Assembly (NCBI RefSeq): GCF_000975265.2
Contig: NZ_CP083405.1
Span: 2,232,001-2,296,000, forward strand
Direction of reading: 5' to 3'
DNA length: 64,000 nucleotides
Origin: Mycobacterium lepromatosis
Lineage (GTDB): Bacteria; Actinomycetota; Actinomycetes; Mycobacteriales; Mycobacteriaceae
The position numbers and the translations under genes are program-made. A model generated the notes under the pieces. It did not search any database. It was given only the letters and a program-made list of their open reading frames with translations, and was not told the origin of the DNA. Shown piece after piece: positions 10,254 to 20,326 of this stretch. Positions within the stretch are counted from its first letter, which is position 1; each line of letters starts with the position of its first letter.

Positions 10254-11082
10254 TTTTGGGCGGCTCATCCGCACGTCGCGTGTGGCAACAATACACCATG
10301 CACCCGCTGCCGCGATCAGTCTCGCATGGGTAAGCACGAGTTGGTCAACGTGGCGAATGTACACCACGACGGTTAGTGTCAGCTCGGGTCTGACGTCGAG
10401 CTAGCTACATCTACTAGCACGTTGTTACACAGCCTGATTCAAATCAAGGTTCGAAGTTCTGCAGTTGGTCAGCTCGACCTATATGCACTGCTGCTGGACT
10501 TAAAGCAACATCGCTACTACCAACCATGCGGTTTCATATGCGGACAACCGCTTGAGGACAACCTGTCAACGTCGACACCGGGCAAATATTTAAGCCAGTG
10601 TATTTTCACGCTGGTTCACACCCTGAATTTTCGGACAACAGGGCCGAGGTCACCCCCGTACGGCAACGCGCTGTCAGTCCAGGAAAGAAGGATGGCAGCG
10701 TATCGCTCCGCTGCGTTGCTGTGCATGCCGCTGAACGGCGGCCCAAGCCCGATGCAATTGAAGGAAAACCACCGTTGCTCCTGACATATTCGTCACGATT
10801 GCTAAACTTCTCCCAGGCCAAAGAATTGTTCTGTAATGCTTGCGTTATCCACACCACGTGATGCTAAGACTGTCGCCAGCCCGGAATACCTAGTAAATCT
10901 GCACAAATTTTGTCATGTTGAGAATTATCCATGAATTAAGAATTCACTGGATCTCTTTTCCGGACAACACAATCGATGCATTCGAGTAGCTAAATATTAA
11001 CAATTAGCTATCAATTTCTACGTCACAATATATTTCGGGTCGTAGGCATTGTACATTTACTGGTTTGGGCCAATTTAGTGCA
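10254..11082. other. Gene-free or unrecognisable stretch
   Basis: Both strands show short open stretches (10422-10784, 10598-10861) but no family signal. The last 200 bases (10870-11080) are clearly richer in A+T than the surroundings. No repeat or RNA gene was recognised. Confidence 0.4.
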
Positions 11083-12590
11083 TATCGTGGCTGTTGATCT
11101 TGGCCAGCGTGTCGGTGAGATTGGCGGGTAGCGGGTCGGCGGTGGTCAGGTTGTTGTCCGGTTTTTGATCTGCATGGTGCGGTAGTGGCGGGTAGTGCGC
11201 GCGAGTTTCTTAATGCTCCAATTAGTCAATTAGTGTAGTGCTCAATCCAGTGACTGAGGACCATCGCGGCAACCACCACGGTGAGGTGGGCTTCGATGGA
11301 GTCGCGGATACGGTGGTAAATCGGGCGCGCCTGCAAGTTCGTGTTTGGACATCTGGAAAGCCTTGTCGATGGGTTACAACTGGTGGGAAGCATCAATAAT
11401 TGAACGTTGCGTGATGGCCGACGAAGTTGGTGGTGGACCCCTTCTAGCCGGCCAGCGTGCGGGGCTTGTCTTAGTACTGCGCGATTGCCGCTCATATAGT
11501 GGCACCGGTCAGTTGTATGTAGCGGTTGCGTTGGACCGGAAAATGCCCATCGATGGCACGCTGTGCGTTAGTGACCTGATCATTGATGCCAAGCAGCGTC
11601 TTTCGGGCCCGACCGTGGGGGTAGTGGTAGTGGATGACCCGGTCGGGGGATTCTACGGGCTTTCTCCGAACTCGTTGATGATCACCGCTGGGTAAAAGAA
11701 CTAGCCCGTAGGGGAACCGCCTCGCTGGGGGGTGTTTGTCGCACCACTAGCGCACCACGTCAGACAGGCGCGGAATGCGAGCACCGAAGATGTCGATCAA
11801 CCTAACAGCCTGTAAGGCGACCTGGTTGGTTTCGGAGATTATGCCGGCGTCGGCCATCACGGTCACGTCGGTCAGATTGTGAGCGGTCTTAAGGCATTGA
11901 TGACCGGCACCATCATGGTGGTCTCAGTCCGGTTGCCCTCGAACGCCGCGACATTGAGCGGCAACCCGATAGCGTCGGTGAACAACCCCAGGATGATTTG
12001 TGGATCCAGCCGGCGTTCGTTCGAGAACCCAGGCTCGCGGAACCTGTCCTCCACATCTGTCTTGAAGTACAAGACTGTCGCGTCGTAGAGCACCAGTCTG
12101 GCTGGACTTAACTACGTATGAGCCGCTCACGCGGTCAAAAGTTGCTCTCGGAATTCAGGTTGAGCAAAATTGGCAGGAGTTGATTCGGTGTCCAGTAGGC
12201 CACCGAATCAACTCCGGTCTCCGTGAGCACTCGTAATGCATCGACCTTGCTTATCGGTTCAATGACGCGTACCGTTGCCAGGTCACGAAACACCCTGATA
12301 ACCGCCACCGGTGGCATCGAAACCCCAGCCACCCCGTAGTCTGACACGACGCCTCCCACAGGTGCGCTGACCTCGACGCCACGATCTGTAACAGGGAGCC
12401 GGCCGACCCGCGACGATCCAAGCCTTTGCTGACCGGCCGCCACACCTTGGTTAGCCGCGGCCTTGCACACCCTCTAACTCAACTTCTGCGTGCACAGAAC
12501 CTAAGCGCTCACTCTAGCGCGAACCCCGCCATGGTGACCAAGACAATCTACACAGCCGTAGTCCCCGAGGCCATCTTCATGGTGCGTGCA
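11083..12590 (-). mobile_element. IS1634-family transposase, degenerate, near full length
   Basis: Reading right to left, fragments of one DDE transposase of about 500 residues appear in order: a start like TMKMASGTTAVQIV; KAAANQGVAAGQQRL; VFRDLATVRVIEPISKVDALRVL; VLYDATVLYFKTD and FREPGFSNERRLDPQII (catalytic core); LPLNVAAFEGNRTETTMM; IEAHLTVVVAAMVLSHWIE near the C-terminus; and NLTTADPLPANLTDTLAKI at the end. Frames change several times and stops are frequent. I could not identify terminal inverted repeats. One segment is altered by a perfect hairpin (see 12176-12215). Confidence 0.75.
12176..12215. repeat. Perfect inverted repeat, 15-bp arms, 10-nt loop
   Basis: Arms 12176-12190 and 12201-12215 are exact reverse complements, GGAGTTGATTCGGTG and its complement. 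It lies inside the IS1634-type transposase. The right arm carries the family-like residues GVDSV, while the left arm stands where the family normally has an unrelated Lys/Arg-rich stretch. This suggests the left arm was copied from the right. Confidence 0.9.
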
Positions 12591-12714
12591 TACGCTACCA
12601 CCACACCCTAAAAACCTTCAATTTAGTGCCCACATTACGTCCCGCCACCGAAGAAAACAACAGTTCACAATTTTCACGCACCGACCACCGAAGAGTGGCA
12701 AAAGTCAGGTGATA

Positions 12715-13150
12715 CGCCGGCTCGTGTTGTGTGTTGGTGATTGTTGTAGCGTGTGATTGTGTGTGGGGGGGTGTCTGTGGTTTTGGTTTCGGTGAACGGT
12801 GTGGTGTGTTTGTTGTAGCTATTGCTGTAGGTGGGGATTGCGGTTTCGAGGTTGTTGACATCGGTGAACGTGTTGTGGCCGGTGGTGGTGAAAAAGATTT
12901 CGGTTATATCTCAGCCGTGAGCAGCTTGTCGGTGTAAAGTGCAGTCTGGCTTGCTGGTTATTGTCTGGCCAGGTCCGGCTGCTGGGGGTTTGTGGGTGGC
13001 GTAGTTGTCGCAGATGACGCGCAACTGGATGTGTGGGTGTGTTTTGGTGGCGAGTTTGAAGGTAGTAGCCCAATCCGGCTTGGGTGCGATCCAGCTGCTT
13101 GGATCTGGGGCTTCATTGTTGACGTTGAGCACAACCACCGCCGCGGGTTG
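12715..13150 (-). mobile_element. IS630-type transposase, C-terminal exon (downstream of the group II intron)
   Basis: Continues the gene interrupted at 14973. It begins PAAVVVLNVNNEAP (cf. family AVVLCVDEKSQIQALDRT), then HPHIQLRVICDNYATHKPPA (second catalytic Asp region), LHFTPTSCS, FTTTGHNTFTDVNNLETAI-like pieces in shifted frames (cf. the VEIFFGIITRQAIRRGTF segment) and a tail like TPFTETKTTD (cf. PFTWTKTADE). It is heavily frameshifted and lacks part of the middle. Confidence 0.6.
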
Positions 13151-13207
13151 AGTGAGCCTGGGCGTGGTGCCGCGGATACTTTCGATCCGTTTCCCAGACT
13201 GCTTGCC

Positions 13208-13241
13208 GACCCTGGTGCACGCGTCTTTGCCCACCAGGCTC
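13208..13241 (-). ncRNA. Group II intron domain V
   Basis: A 34-nt hairpin starting GAGCC on the minus strand and ending GGGTC, with the AGC catalytic triad near the 5' strand and a GAAA-like (now CAAA) loop region. This is the length and layout of domain V, the most conserved part of group II introns. The stem has decayed: one G-G opposition replaces the usual G-U, and the upper helix is imperfect. It lies 3' of the reverse-transcriptase ORF, where domain V belongs. Confidence 0.7.
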
Positions 13242-13261
13242 TCCACGGTTATTGCTGTTAG

Positions 13262-14690
13262 GAGGTGGGACGCTGGTCCAAGGGATGAGGATCGTGGTGC
13301 TTCGGTAGTGGTACCGGTCTGGTACCGCGGCCGGGTTCAACCGGGTGCTCTCTTTTGCCTCAATCGGTTTTCACCGTTCTTCGGAGGTGGTGAACCGACG
13401 ATGAATGTCTTTCCACCTCCAGCGATACCGTGCTCGAAACCATCGAATGACCCGTTACCACGCGAAGTGGCACCGGCGGCTAAGGGTGTGTTTGCAGGCC
13501 ATGGACCGGACGTAGTTGGTCCACCTGCGCAGGATCTGGTTTGATCGTGTGCCAGCACACCACCGGATTGCGCTGTGATTTCCTGTTCGTCAGGGCACGG
13601 ATCTTGGCTTGCACACACCGTTGTGTCCGGTCGGCGATAGAAGTCTAGACATGCCACTTGGTCGTTCTGTTCTTGCGTTTTCACCCGGTGTGTCAGCTGC
13701 GAAAGTCCACACCGTTACCGAGATGCATGATCTGTGTCTTTGCAGCCGACAACTGCAGACCCAAAGACGTAAGCACCGAGTCGATTTCATTTGCAGGGCT
13801 TCAGCGTGTTTGATTGTGTTGTCCTCGGCAGGCCTTTGGATGAGCCACCGACTACACAGGTAAGCAGTTGACATCGAGCCGCCCGGCTTCCATGGCCCGC
13901 ATCAGATGTTCATCGAGCGCAGACAAGGCGATGTTGGTCAGCAACGACGACAAGATATCGCCCTGAGCCGTTTCGGTGTGAGTGTTCTCGTGCTCACCAG
14001 ACTTGGTGAGCACACCAGCCTGAAAAACGTCTTCACCAGGACCAGTACGTGTTTATCCTTGACTTGCAATCACATTCCGCTCCAGCAAGAGCGGAATGTG
14101 AGCTGAAGTCACGGCGCACCTCGATGTCTGGCAATACAGCACCCATCGATAGCCTTGAGTGCTGTATTGGTCAAGCTCGGCGATCGCGTCCTGAGATCGC
14201 CGCTTGGGGTGGAACCCAGGGGGACTGGCGCGAAATCGGTCTCGAAGACAGGACCCAGCACCAGCTTCAACGTATCCTGAACGATTCGATCCGCGATAGC
14301 CGATGTACCGAGCTTTCACAGTTTCCCAACCTCCGGATTCGGGAATCTTACGTTTCCGCACCAGCAGCGGTCGCAACGAACCGTCCTTCAACCAGTCCGC
14401 AGGTGGTCAAAACCCGCTACCCCGACGATTTCTTCGCCGTGGGCGACGGTCTAGTCCCCACGCCAGCAGTTATTCGCCCCCATGGTCGCCTGTGACCGGG
14501 TCAAACACCACCAACAACGTCGCGGGATCACACACGAGATTGAACAGGTCATCGAACTTGCCAGCCACGATCGACCGCAGCCCCACGATGAAGTTTGACT
14601 GTATCTACGATACCCGTCACCAAGGCCCCAACCGGGCCGGTTGATCAAGAGCGCCGACAATCACCGGCGTGTCGTCGACAGTACAGCATC
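13262..14690 (-). pseudogene. Group II intron reverse transcriptase/maturase, broken
   Basis: Fragments in order: KFDDLFNLVCDPATLLVVFD (RT domain 0), LRPLLVRKRKIPE (RT1), GFHPKRRSQDAIAELDQYST (RT2-3), TAQGDILSSLLTNIALSALD (RT4, cf. TPQGGxxSPLLANI), then DDWLIQRPAEDNTIKHAEAL-like text where the FADD active site should be but reads YLCSRW, SLGLQLSAAKTQIMHLG, and an HNH-less maturase tail ending RYHYRSTTILIPW (cf. RYRYRGxxIPxPW). Stops and frameshifts are numerous. The enzyme would have spliced and reverse-transcribed its host intron. Confidence 0.8.
14070..14101. repeat. Perfect inverted repeat, 13-bp arms, 6-nt loop
   Basis: Arms 14070-14082 (TCACATTCCGCTC) and 14089-14101 lie inside the dead reverse transcriptase. 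Two weaker hairpins flank it: 13990-14013 (10-bp arms, 4-nt loop) and 14132-14169 (11-bp arms, 16-nt loop). Three hairpins within 180 bp is unusual for this window. Confidence 0.85.
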
Positions 14691-14972
14691 TTTTCCTTCC
14701 TCCAACCCGCTGCCATCCTTTCTCCACGCGCACGGGCCTTTCCCCGGCTCAAAGTACTACGGTGACCCCGCCTCTGACCCGATCGACCGACGATGAACCC
14801 AACCCGATCAAGCGTGTTGGCCGCACAGCACCCAGGCAGGACCTAGGACGGTTCCCACCCTCCCCGGCGTCACCCAGGCCAGGCTGCTACCGCTTCACCG
14901 TTCTTGCTGCGACAGGACCGGCGGCGAAGATCTCTCACCTTCACGTTCAATCATCAAGGCTGCGTAGCGCAC

Positions 14973-15380
14973 ATAGATCCAGGTAGAGCCCGACCACATC
15001 ACACAGTCTGGCCTCCCGCCCGGGAACTTGACAGTCTCCACACGATGCGGCTGGATGCCCCTATTTACGCCAAATCCACGCGACCGAGGCGAATGCGATC
15101 CCCAGCCGATCAGCCATCAACCGCGCCGCCCAATGCGTCACACCCAGATAAACGAGCGATTCACCCGTACCCACCAACATCTCTTACAAGCACCGAAGCA
15201 CATCCCGTCCCCGGCGTGCCCGAACCAGGATATCAGTATTTAGCCACCCCACCGGACACCACCAACCCAATCCACGCCCGCGTCACTTGCCCCACCAGCA
15301 CACACGACGCCCTCGTCAACCACTCCAGCCGACCCCGATCACCAACGCGCAACTCCAAGGCGGCAACCACATACACCACC
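14973..15380 (-). mobile_element. IS630-type transposase, N-terminal exon (upstream of the group II intron)
   Basis: Starts near 15375 with VVAALELRVGDRGRLEWLTR, the Orfan-HTH start of IS630-family proteins. QVTRAWIGLVVSGGVA follows (cf. RAxIxLxxxxGxxxxxIA), then pieces resembling the HTH and the IQPHRVETVKFPGG segment (cf. QPHRVETFKFS), and DVVGLYLDL, where the intron interrupts. Frames shift repeatedly. Together with 12715-13150 it makes one transposase gene of the expected order. Confidence 0.6.
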
Positions 15381-16102
15381 CACTTACCTCAACCAACCAA
15401 ACGTACCCACCCAATAACACACACCACTAGCTGCCTGAGGTCATTCAGGTAAAGCGAGTTCGCTTTTGGTTGTTCAGCAACCTCTCGTCAACGCTGTGGG
15501 GACTGTGGATACAAAACTCCTCCTTAAAAAAACCCAGCAATTACCAAGGATGGTCAATTAATTTTTTCCTGCGTTGTCAGCTCCGGCACCATTCGGTGGT
15601 GCGATGCGCCTATCACTCGCACACAGTTATACGACGGGTGCAATAGGTTATAAACCTACCCGAATTTTCGCAGTCGAACGTGGAAACTAAACACAACGAG
15701 TCCACTTACAATCGGGACTAGAAGGACACCAGCAATCCACAGTGTTAGACGTTCTCCTGAAAACTTCAAAATCTGAACTGAGTGCCGTTATCGGCATGCT
15801 GACTTGTTGCACCACCGAGATTGCGGTGCACGATGGACACGTTGTTGACCATGTGCTGTAAATGCTACCAACTTCAATAAAAACCTGGCATTTCCATAGA
15901 AACAGGGGGCCCAGGAAAATTCCCGTCTCGGTGGCTACACCGGCGACCGATTCACCCGGCTGCAGCAGCTGAACAACTGGCCAAAGCATTATTGTTGTAC
16001 ATATTTGCCGAGGCATGCAGCCTGATAATCGCTTTGCGCTATTATCACAACGAATTCGTCCTGTCCAGTCGATTCAATTGCGGTGACGTCGGTAGCCGAC
16101 CC
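15381..16102. other. Unrecognised stretch beside cobU
   Basis: No gene recognised. A 109-codon minus-strand stretch (15687-16016) contains LQPGESVAGVATETGIFLG, but I cannot place it in a family. Bases 15480-15640 are A+T-rich and may include the outer end of the IS630-type element; terminal repeats were not found. Confidence 0.35.
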
Positions 16103-16568
16103 TTAAAGCTTAAACACCTGTCCCGCGACGACCAGATGCACTTCGTCGCAGACGGCCGCCACGCGTTGGTTGATCGCGCCAAGCAGATTCCGAAACAGCA
16201 CACCCGAACGATGAGCAGGCACCCCACCGAGGCCGACCTCATTCGTCACCACGATAATGTCGGGCAATCCGACCAACGCCCCATACAGCCCGTCAAGTTG
16301 TGCCTCGACTGCAGCGTAGATGTAACAATCCACCCGTACGGGATACCGTGCCTCGGACAAAACCTTTACGAAGTCAGCTGGTTTCCGCCGTCAGCCAAGT
16401 CGGTTGGCGACGAGCCCGATGCAGCACGGCGCGGTAACCCCAGTCGGGATCGCTGCGATCGGCGAGGCAGTTAGGAACGATGTAGGTGACGTCTGCTACA
16501 CCAGCCAACAGCGCTTCTGCGTGCTTGGACTTGCCCGAGCGGACACCACCAGTGACCAAAATCCGCAC
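16103..16568 (-). pseudogene. cobU: Adenosylcobinamide kinase/guanylyltransferase CobU, broken
   Basis: MRILVTGGVRSGKSKHAEAL contains the family P-loop GGxRSGKS. RAVLHRARRQPTWLTAETS follows, then after a frameshift near 16370 LSEARYPVRVDC, AQLDGLYGALVGLPDIIVVTNEVG (conserved NEVG) and FRNLLGAINQRVAAVCDEVHLVVAGQVFKL with a TAA at 16103. The guanylylated His segment between VDC and AQL is missing, and GLGGVPAHRSG replaces GxGxVPxxRxx. It would activate cobinamide late in cobalamin synthesis. Order PPE2-cobQ1-cobU as Rv0256c-Rv0254c. Confidence 0.85.
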
Positions 16569-16629
16569 CGCGTCATGGTAAACAGTGTGTTCTCCGGCAG
16601 CGGCTCTTCACGACGCTCCGGACAGTAGA

Positions 16630-17338
16630 AAGAACAAAAGTCGGGGGGCAATTATATCGAGCTAGGTACAGCAACGCATCAATGTCGAGGTAGCCGTTAA
16701 ACGAGATTGCCGAGCAGGTCGAGGCTGCGCTCATGCACGGCCGGGAAACACGTTCCCGACGAAGCGAGTCCGAGCGTTTCGTGCAAGAAAGCCGCGCGGC
16801 GCGCATAACATTCCAAGGAGCCGCGTCGCATCGTGCCGAATACCCGTCCGTTTCGTGCACCGCCAAGGCATTCCTCGGTAGCGTCACCGCGGGTAATGCT
16901 GCTATGGTGAATCCCTTACCCCGAGGCGGAAATTCCCAGTCACTGTCCTACACAGTAGCCGCAGCGCCTTCTGGGTGGCGCACGCCGTCTCCACGTCGAG
17001 AAAACCCATGCCGTCGAGCTCGGCCACCGGCCGTTCGACACCATCCGGCCCAGCAGCTGGAATCCACCGCAAATACCGAGCAATGACTTACCCGCTTCGG
17101 TATGCTCTAGCACCACACCATCTGGGCATCGTACCCGAAACCAAACTAGATTAAGTGACCATTGCACGGGTACCTGGGGCAGCACGATCAGGTCGACATC
17201 GCCCCGCGCTAGGTTCGGAAGCGCATACGATGAGTTGTTGGACATACTCCACCCCTTGATAAGGGCGTCACCCGTACGTCGCGTCGAGCCGACGCGCGGC
17301 ACAGCCCCGCGGTCACCCGACACTCTTGTCAGCTTCAC
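16630..17338 (-). pseudogene. cobQ: Cobyric acid synthase CobQ, C-terminal remnant
   Basis: Only the amidotransferase half remains: VDLIVLPQVPVQWSLNLVW (cf. DLVVLPGTRxTVxDLxWLR), GKSLLGICGGFQLLGR with the catalytic Cys of the class I-type glutaminase fold, and after frameshifts LHETDGYSARC-like and YLDIDALLYLARYNCPP, the family tail. The N-terminal dethiobiotin-synthetase-like ATPase domain is gone. It would amidate the corrin ring. Together with cobU it shows that late cobalamin steps were lost here. Confidence 0.8.
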
Positions 17339-17379
17339 TAGTCGTCCCAGCCACCAGCAGGACCGATATAAGCCGTAGC

Positions 17380-19044
17380 CTAACAGAAAGCTGGGTCATC
17401 ACCCCAGGTTCGCGGCAACATTGGCGCCCGTGGGCTGTCGCTGAACGTACCGTTGGGCAGAGTGACCAATCCTGTGGCGGGACCGGAACTGGCCTGGCGG
17501 GCGGTTCCGGCTAACCCCAAAGTTCCTGCGCCTTGATCCGATGCCGTCGGCGCGGCCTTCGCGTTGGGCGAACCGCTCGAGTCAAACGGTGTGACCTTCG
17601 CCTGCAAGCGCCGCCGCGATTGAGCTTGCTCCTGGAGCGTCGCCGCAACCTCGGGTGCTTCGGTGCGTTCGGGTGCCGAAGCCTGCTGTCGGACGCTGGT
17701 ACCCACCGCTCTCCTGGCCGTCGACGGCAAGCGACCCACCAGGTACTCGAAGCTTTCCATGCCCGCACCGGTCACCGACGGTGGTGCGGTAACCGGCGGC
17801 GGACCAGGCGTGACTACCGGCGCGGTCGCGGCTGCGGGAGCCGGTACCGGGATCGGGGGCGAAGCTAGGGTGGGCATCAAAGGCGGGACAACCGGGGCCA
17901 CCGCTGTGACGGGCGGAGCGGAAGGCAACGCGAGTGGTGCCACGCCAACCAGGCCCGCCAGCCCCGACAAGCCCGCGAAACTGCCCGCTGCACCCGCGGT
18001 GGCGACCGCTAACGGGGTGGTCAACAGCGGCAAAATAACCGGGAGCAGCACAAAAGACTGTTCAATCAGGGTCTTAACCAACGCGATGGTATCGGTGATA
18101 ATCGTGCCAATGGCCTCAATGGTGGTGAACAGCATGGTGAATCCGATAGTCACAGGATTACCCGAAGCGAACGCCGCTGCAAGATCGGCCCCGATAAAGG
18201 CGAAGGTCTGGGACAAGTAGCCGATATATGAACCTATGTCCATCGGAGTGCCGAGGGCAAACGCGATGTTGAAGGGGCTGAGGAAGCTAAGCGGATTACC
18301 AAGCGAGGGCAACCAAGGATCAAATCCGGAAAACATCGCTTGGAAGAAAGGGTGGTTCGTCAACGAGGTTATTAGCGGTTGGACCACATTGTTGTAGAAG
18401 TCGGTGTAGCCGATCCGCTGCAACCATTGCAACCAATTTTGGACCTGAGGAGGCTGGCTGGGGGCTGTCGGCGACGGCTGGTCGGAACTGGCTTCCAGCG
18501 CGTCACTTGCCATGATTTGGGGAGCGGCGATGGGCTCCGGAGCGGAATCCACCATCACCGTAGAGATCTCCTGATAGGTGCCCATCACAATGGCGGCCTC
18601 GACCCACATCCGCACGTAGTCGGTTTCGTTGCGAACGATCGGGATAGCGTTGATGCCGAAGAAATTAGTGGCCACCAACACCGTGTGGGCAGTACGGTTG
18701 GCGGCTAGCTCAGCCAACGTCGGCATCATCGCCAGAGTGGTGGTGTAGGCAATGGCCACGGTTTCGTGTTGGGCGGCCATCACGGCGCTATCAACGCTGG
18801 CTTGCCTCAGCCACCCTATATACGGTAGGTGGGCGATCACGTAAGCTTCGGCGGCCGAACCGGCCCAGAAGCGACCCGGGATCACTATCAACAGCTCGAC
18901 CAGCTCATCGGCCGTCTCGGCATACACGCTACTTAACGAGCGCCACGCTTCAGCTGCCACTAGCAGTGGACCAGATCCCGGTCCACTGCTTAGCAGCGCC
19001 GAGTGCACTTCCGGGGGTGACGCCATCCAGATCGGCGAACTCAT
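17380..19044 (-). CDS. PPE family protein, PPE-PPW subfamily (ortholog of Rv0256c, PPE2)
   Basis: 554 residues, fully open, starting MSSPIWMASPPEVHS (PPE at 10-12). The N-terminal 180 residues have the PPE helical pattern, with GRFWAGSAAEAYVIAHLPY in place of the WxG turn. The middle (about 230-350) is hydrophobic, and the C-terminus is Pro/Ala-rich. The subfamily marks are near the end: GLAGT at 510-514 (GFxGT) and PMLPRTW at 541-547 (PxxPxxW). Such proteins are exported or surface-associated through ESX systems and often pair with a PE partner; none is next to it. It is the only intact gene I see between 4.6 and 28.9 kb, which argues for selection to keep it. Confidence 0.92.
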   Translation of the reverse strand: MSSPIWMASPPEVHSALLSSGPGSGPLLVAAEAWRSLSSVYAETADELVELLIVIPGRFWAGSAAEAYVIAHLPYIGWLRQASVDSAVMAAQHETVAIAYTTTLAMMPTLAELAANRTAHTVLVATNFFGINAIPIVRNETDYVRMWVEAAIVMGTYQEISTVMVDSAPEPIAAPQIMASDALEASSDQPSPTAPSQPPQVQNWLQWLQRIGYTDFYNNVVQPLITSLTNHPFFQAMFSGFDPWLPSLGNPLSFLSPFNIAFALGTPMDIGSYIGYLSQTFAFIGADLAAAFASGNPVTIGFTMLFTTIEAIGTIITDTIALVKTLIEQSFVLLPVILPLLTTPLAVATAGAAGSFAGLSGLAGLVGVAPLALPSAPPVTAVAPVVPPLMPTLASPPIPVPAPAAATAPVVTPGPPPVTAPPSVTGAGMESFEYLVGRLPSTARRAVGTSVRQQASAPERTEAPEVAATLQEQAQSRRRLQAKVTPFDSSGSPNAKAAPTASDQGAGTLGLAGTARQASSGPATGLVTLPNGTFSDSPRAPMLPRTWGDDPAFC

Positions 19045-19624
19045 CGCGAGCCACCCGTGATCGGGTGCGATTTAATGCTCATGGTGGCGACCGGACCGCC
19101 GAACAAAAGTTGCAGCGTCATGACAATGCAGCTTTCTCCAGGGTACACCGCCCCGGGTTAGCAGGACGCGATGACGCGAGTTCCTGGCTCTCGGATCGCC
19201 GCTTGCCTCGCCTTCCAGCCGATGGCTGTGGCCTACGAGGGTCGCTCCCCAATTACAGTGGCGGGACCGCGCCGGCTTTGCACCGACTTCCTGCATCGTC
19301 ATCGCTCTTACGGATATACAGTGTTGCATATAGACGGCAATGCCGGGAAAATTAGCTCAGCTCGCAGTCTGATCCGCTAATATGATGGACCCGATGGGGT
19401 TTGACCGACCCCGACTCCACGTCCCCCGCGGGATCTTCCCCGTAACAACCGGCCTGACAATCGCCGTGGCCTGGCTATACTAGCCTTTCTGCCTCGGTCT
19501 CACACCAGCGCCACCCCGGATGCTTGACTGACTTCAGCCTGGAAACTGACTACTTTCCCGACAATTGACGGTCACCGACGTCACGACTTTCATCACAAGC
19601 TACCACAAGAATTGCCAAATCCTG
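19045..19624. other. No recognisable gene upstream of the PPE gene
   Basis: Short open stretches exist on both strands (19072-19329 minus; 19171-19380 plus) without family signal. It should contain the PPE promoter, but I cannot point to convincing boxes. Confidence 0.35.
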
Positions 19625-20326
19625 ACGGTCGAGCACCCGTATCGGGGCAGTTGGCCCCAGTCGTATGTGCTGGGCGCGTGCCTGAGCATTGCTCTAGCGA
19701 TGATCGTGAGTGCTAGCTTCATCACCGGTACGACCGGGCACGGTTATGGCTCCGGTATTAGGGACCTCACTCGTGCTGACGGTTGTCCTGACACTTGCTC
19801 CCTGGGTCCGTTCGGCGGCTACCCTACTGTTGATCGGCGTGATGATTGATGTAGTCTATACCGCGGCCAGCGGTATATGCTGTTGAGGGGTGCTGGGTAG
19901 CTTCGCCTGCACTAGCCGGTGTGACTTGTTGCTGCTAACCGCTATCGGGGTGGGTCGCGGCAGCGCTCACTACCCGCGTTTTCACGCAGCAATCCTCGCG
20001 GCTGGTGCTCGACGAACCGATCGCTTTCCTGGACGTGTAATCCCGTGCCGACCTGGTCGAGATGTTGCGCACCCTAGCCCGCTAACAGGACCTTACGATC
20101 GTCATTCAACGCACGAGCTCGAATTCGCGCCGCTTGTCGCCGACCGGGTGTGGTTGTTCGATGCCGAAGGCAGACTACGCGATCCGGTACCTGAAAAACT
20201 CATGCTCGCTGGATACGTCGGTGCTCTGTTAGACTGCTCCACGCTGCGCTTCGATCCCGCCGTCGGAGCGTTCATATTCCAGGGCCCGGCCGGAAAAAGC
20301 ACAAACATACAACCAAGAGAACGCTA
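19625..20326 (+). pseudogene. FecCD-type permease fused by deletion to an ABC ATP-binding subunit (iron/cobalamin uptake type), broken
   Basis: The first part has permease helices (SYVLGACLSIALAMIVSASF, WVRSAATLLLIGVMID, cf. FecCD LLxGxMxxx). After about 19890 the sequence becomes an ATPase C-terminal half: RLVLDEPIAFLDV (Walker B and D-loop), LVEMLRTLAR, QDLTIVI followed by a lost H-loop, then DRVWLFDAEGRLRDPVPEKL and LRFDPAVGAFIF. Walker A and the LSGGQ signature are missing, so a deletion joined two genes. Stops occur at 19888 and 20037. The substrate (siderophore or B12) is inferred from the family only. Confidence 0.65.

Larger units (their letters stand above)
13151..14972 (-). mobile_element. 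Group II intron remnant inserted in an IS630-type transposase gene
   Basis: On the minus strand a GTGCGCTACG-like 5' end (from about 14972) follows immediately after the transposase codons DVVGLYLDL. An intron-encoded reverse transcriptase comes next, then a 34-nt domain V at 13208-13241, a presumed domain VI, and near 13150 the transposase resumes with PAAVVVL. The length of about 1.8 kb fits a bacterial group II intron with its ORF. Exact borders are uncertain by several bases because the flanks are mutated. It is no longer mobile, as the encoded enzyme is destroyed. Confidence 0.7.

Noticed and set aside
14904..15452. 182-codon plus-strand frame rich in Pro/Thr/His
   Set aside because: It is antisense to the IS630-type transposase N-terminal exon, which explains the sequence better.
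15687..16016. Minus-strand frame as a nitrite reductase subunit (expected near cobU by synteny)
   Set aside because: None of the expected Rieske-like motifs are present, so I left it unrecognised.
18962..18990. 11-bp-arm hairpin in the PPE gene
   Set aside because: Arms of 11 bp with a short loop are expected about once by chance in a window this size, and it lies in ordinary coding sequence (GPGSGP region).
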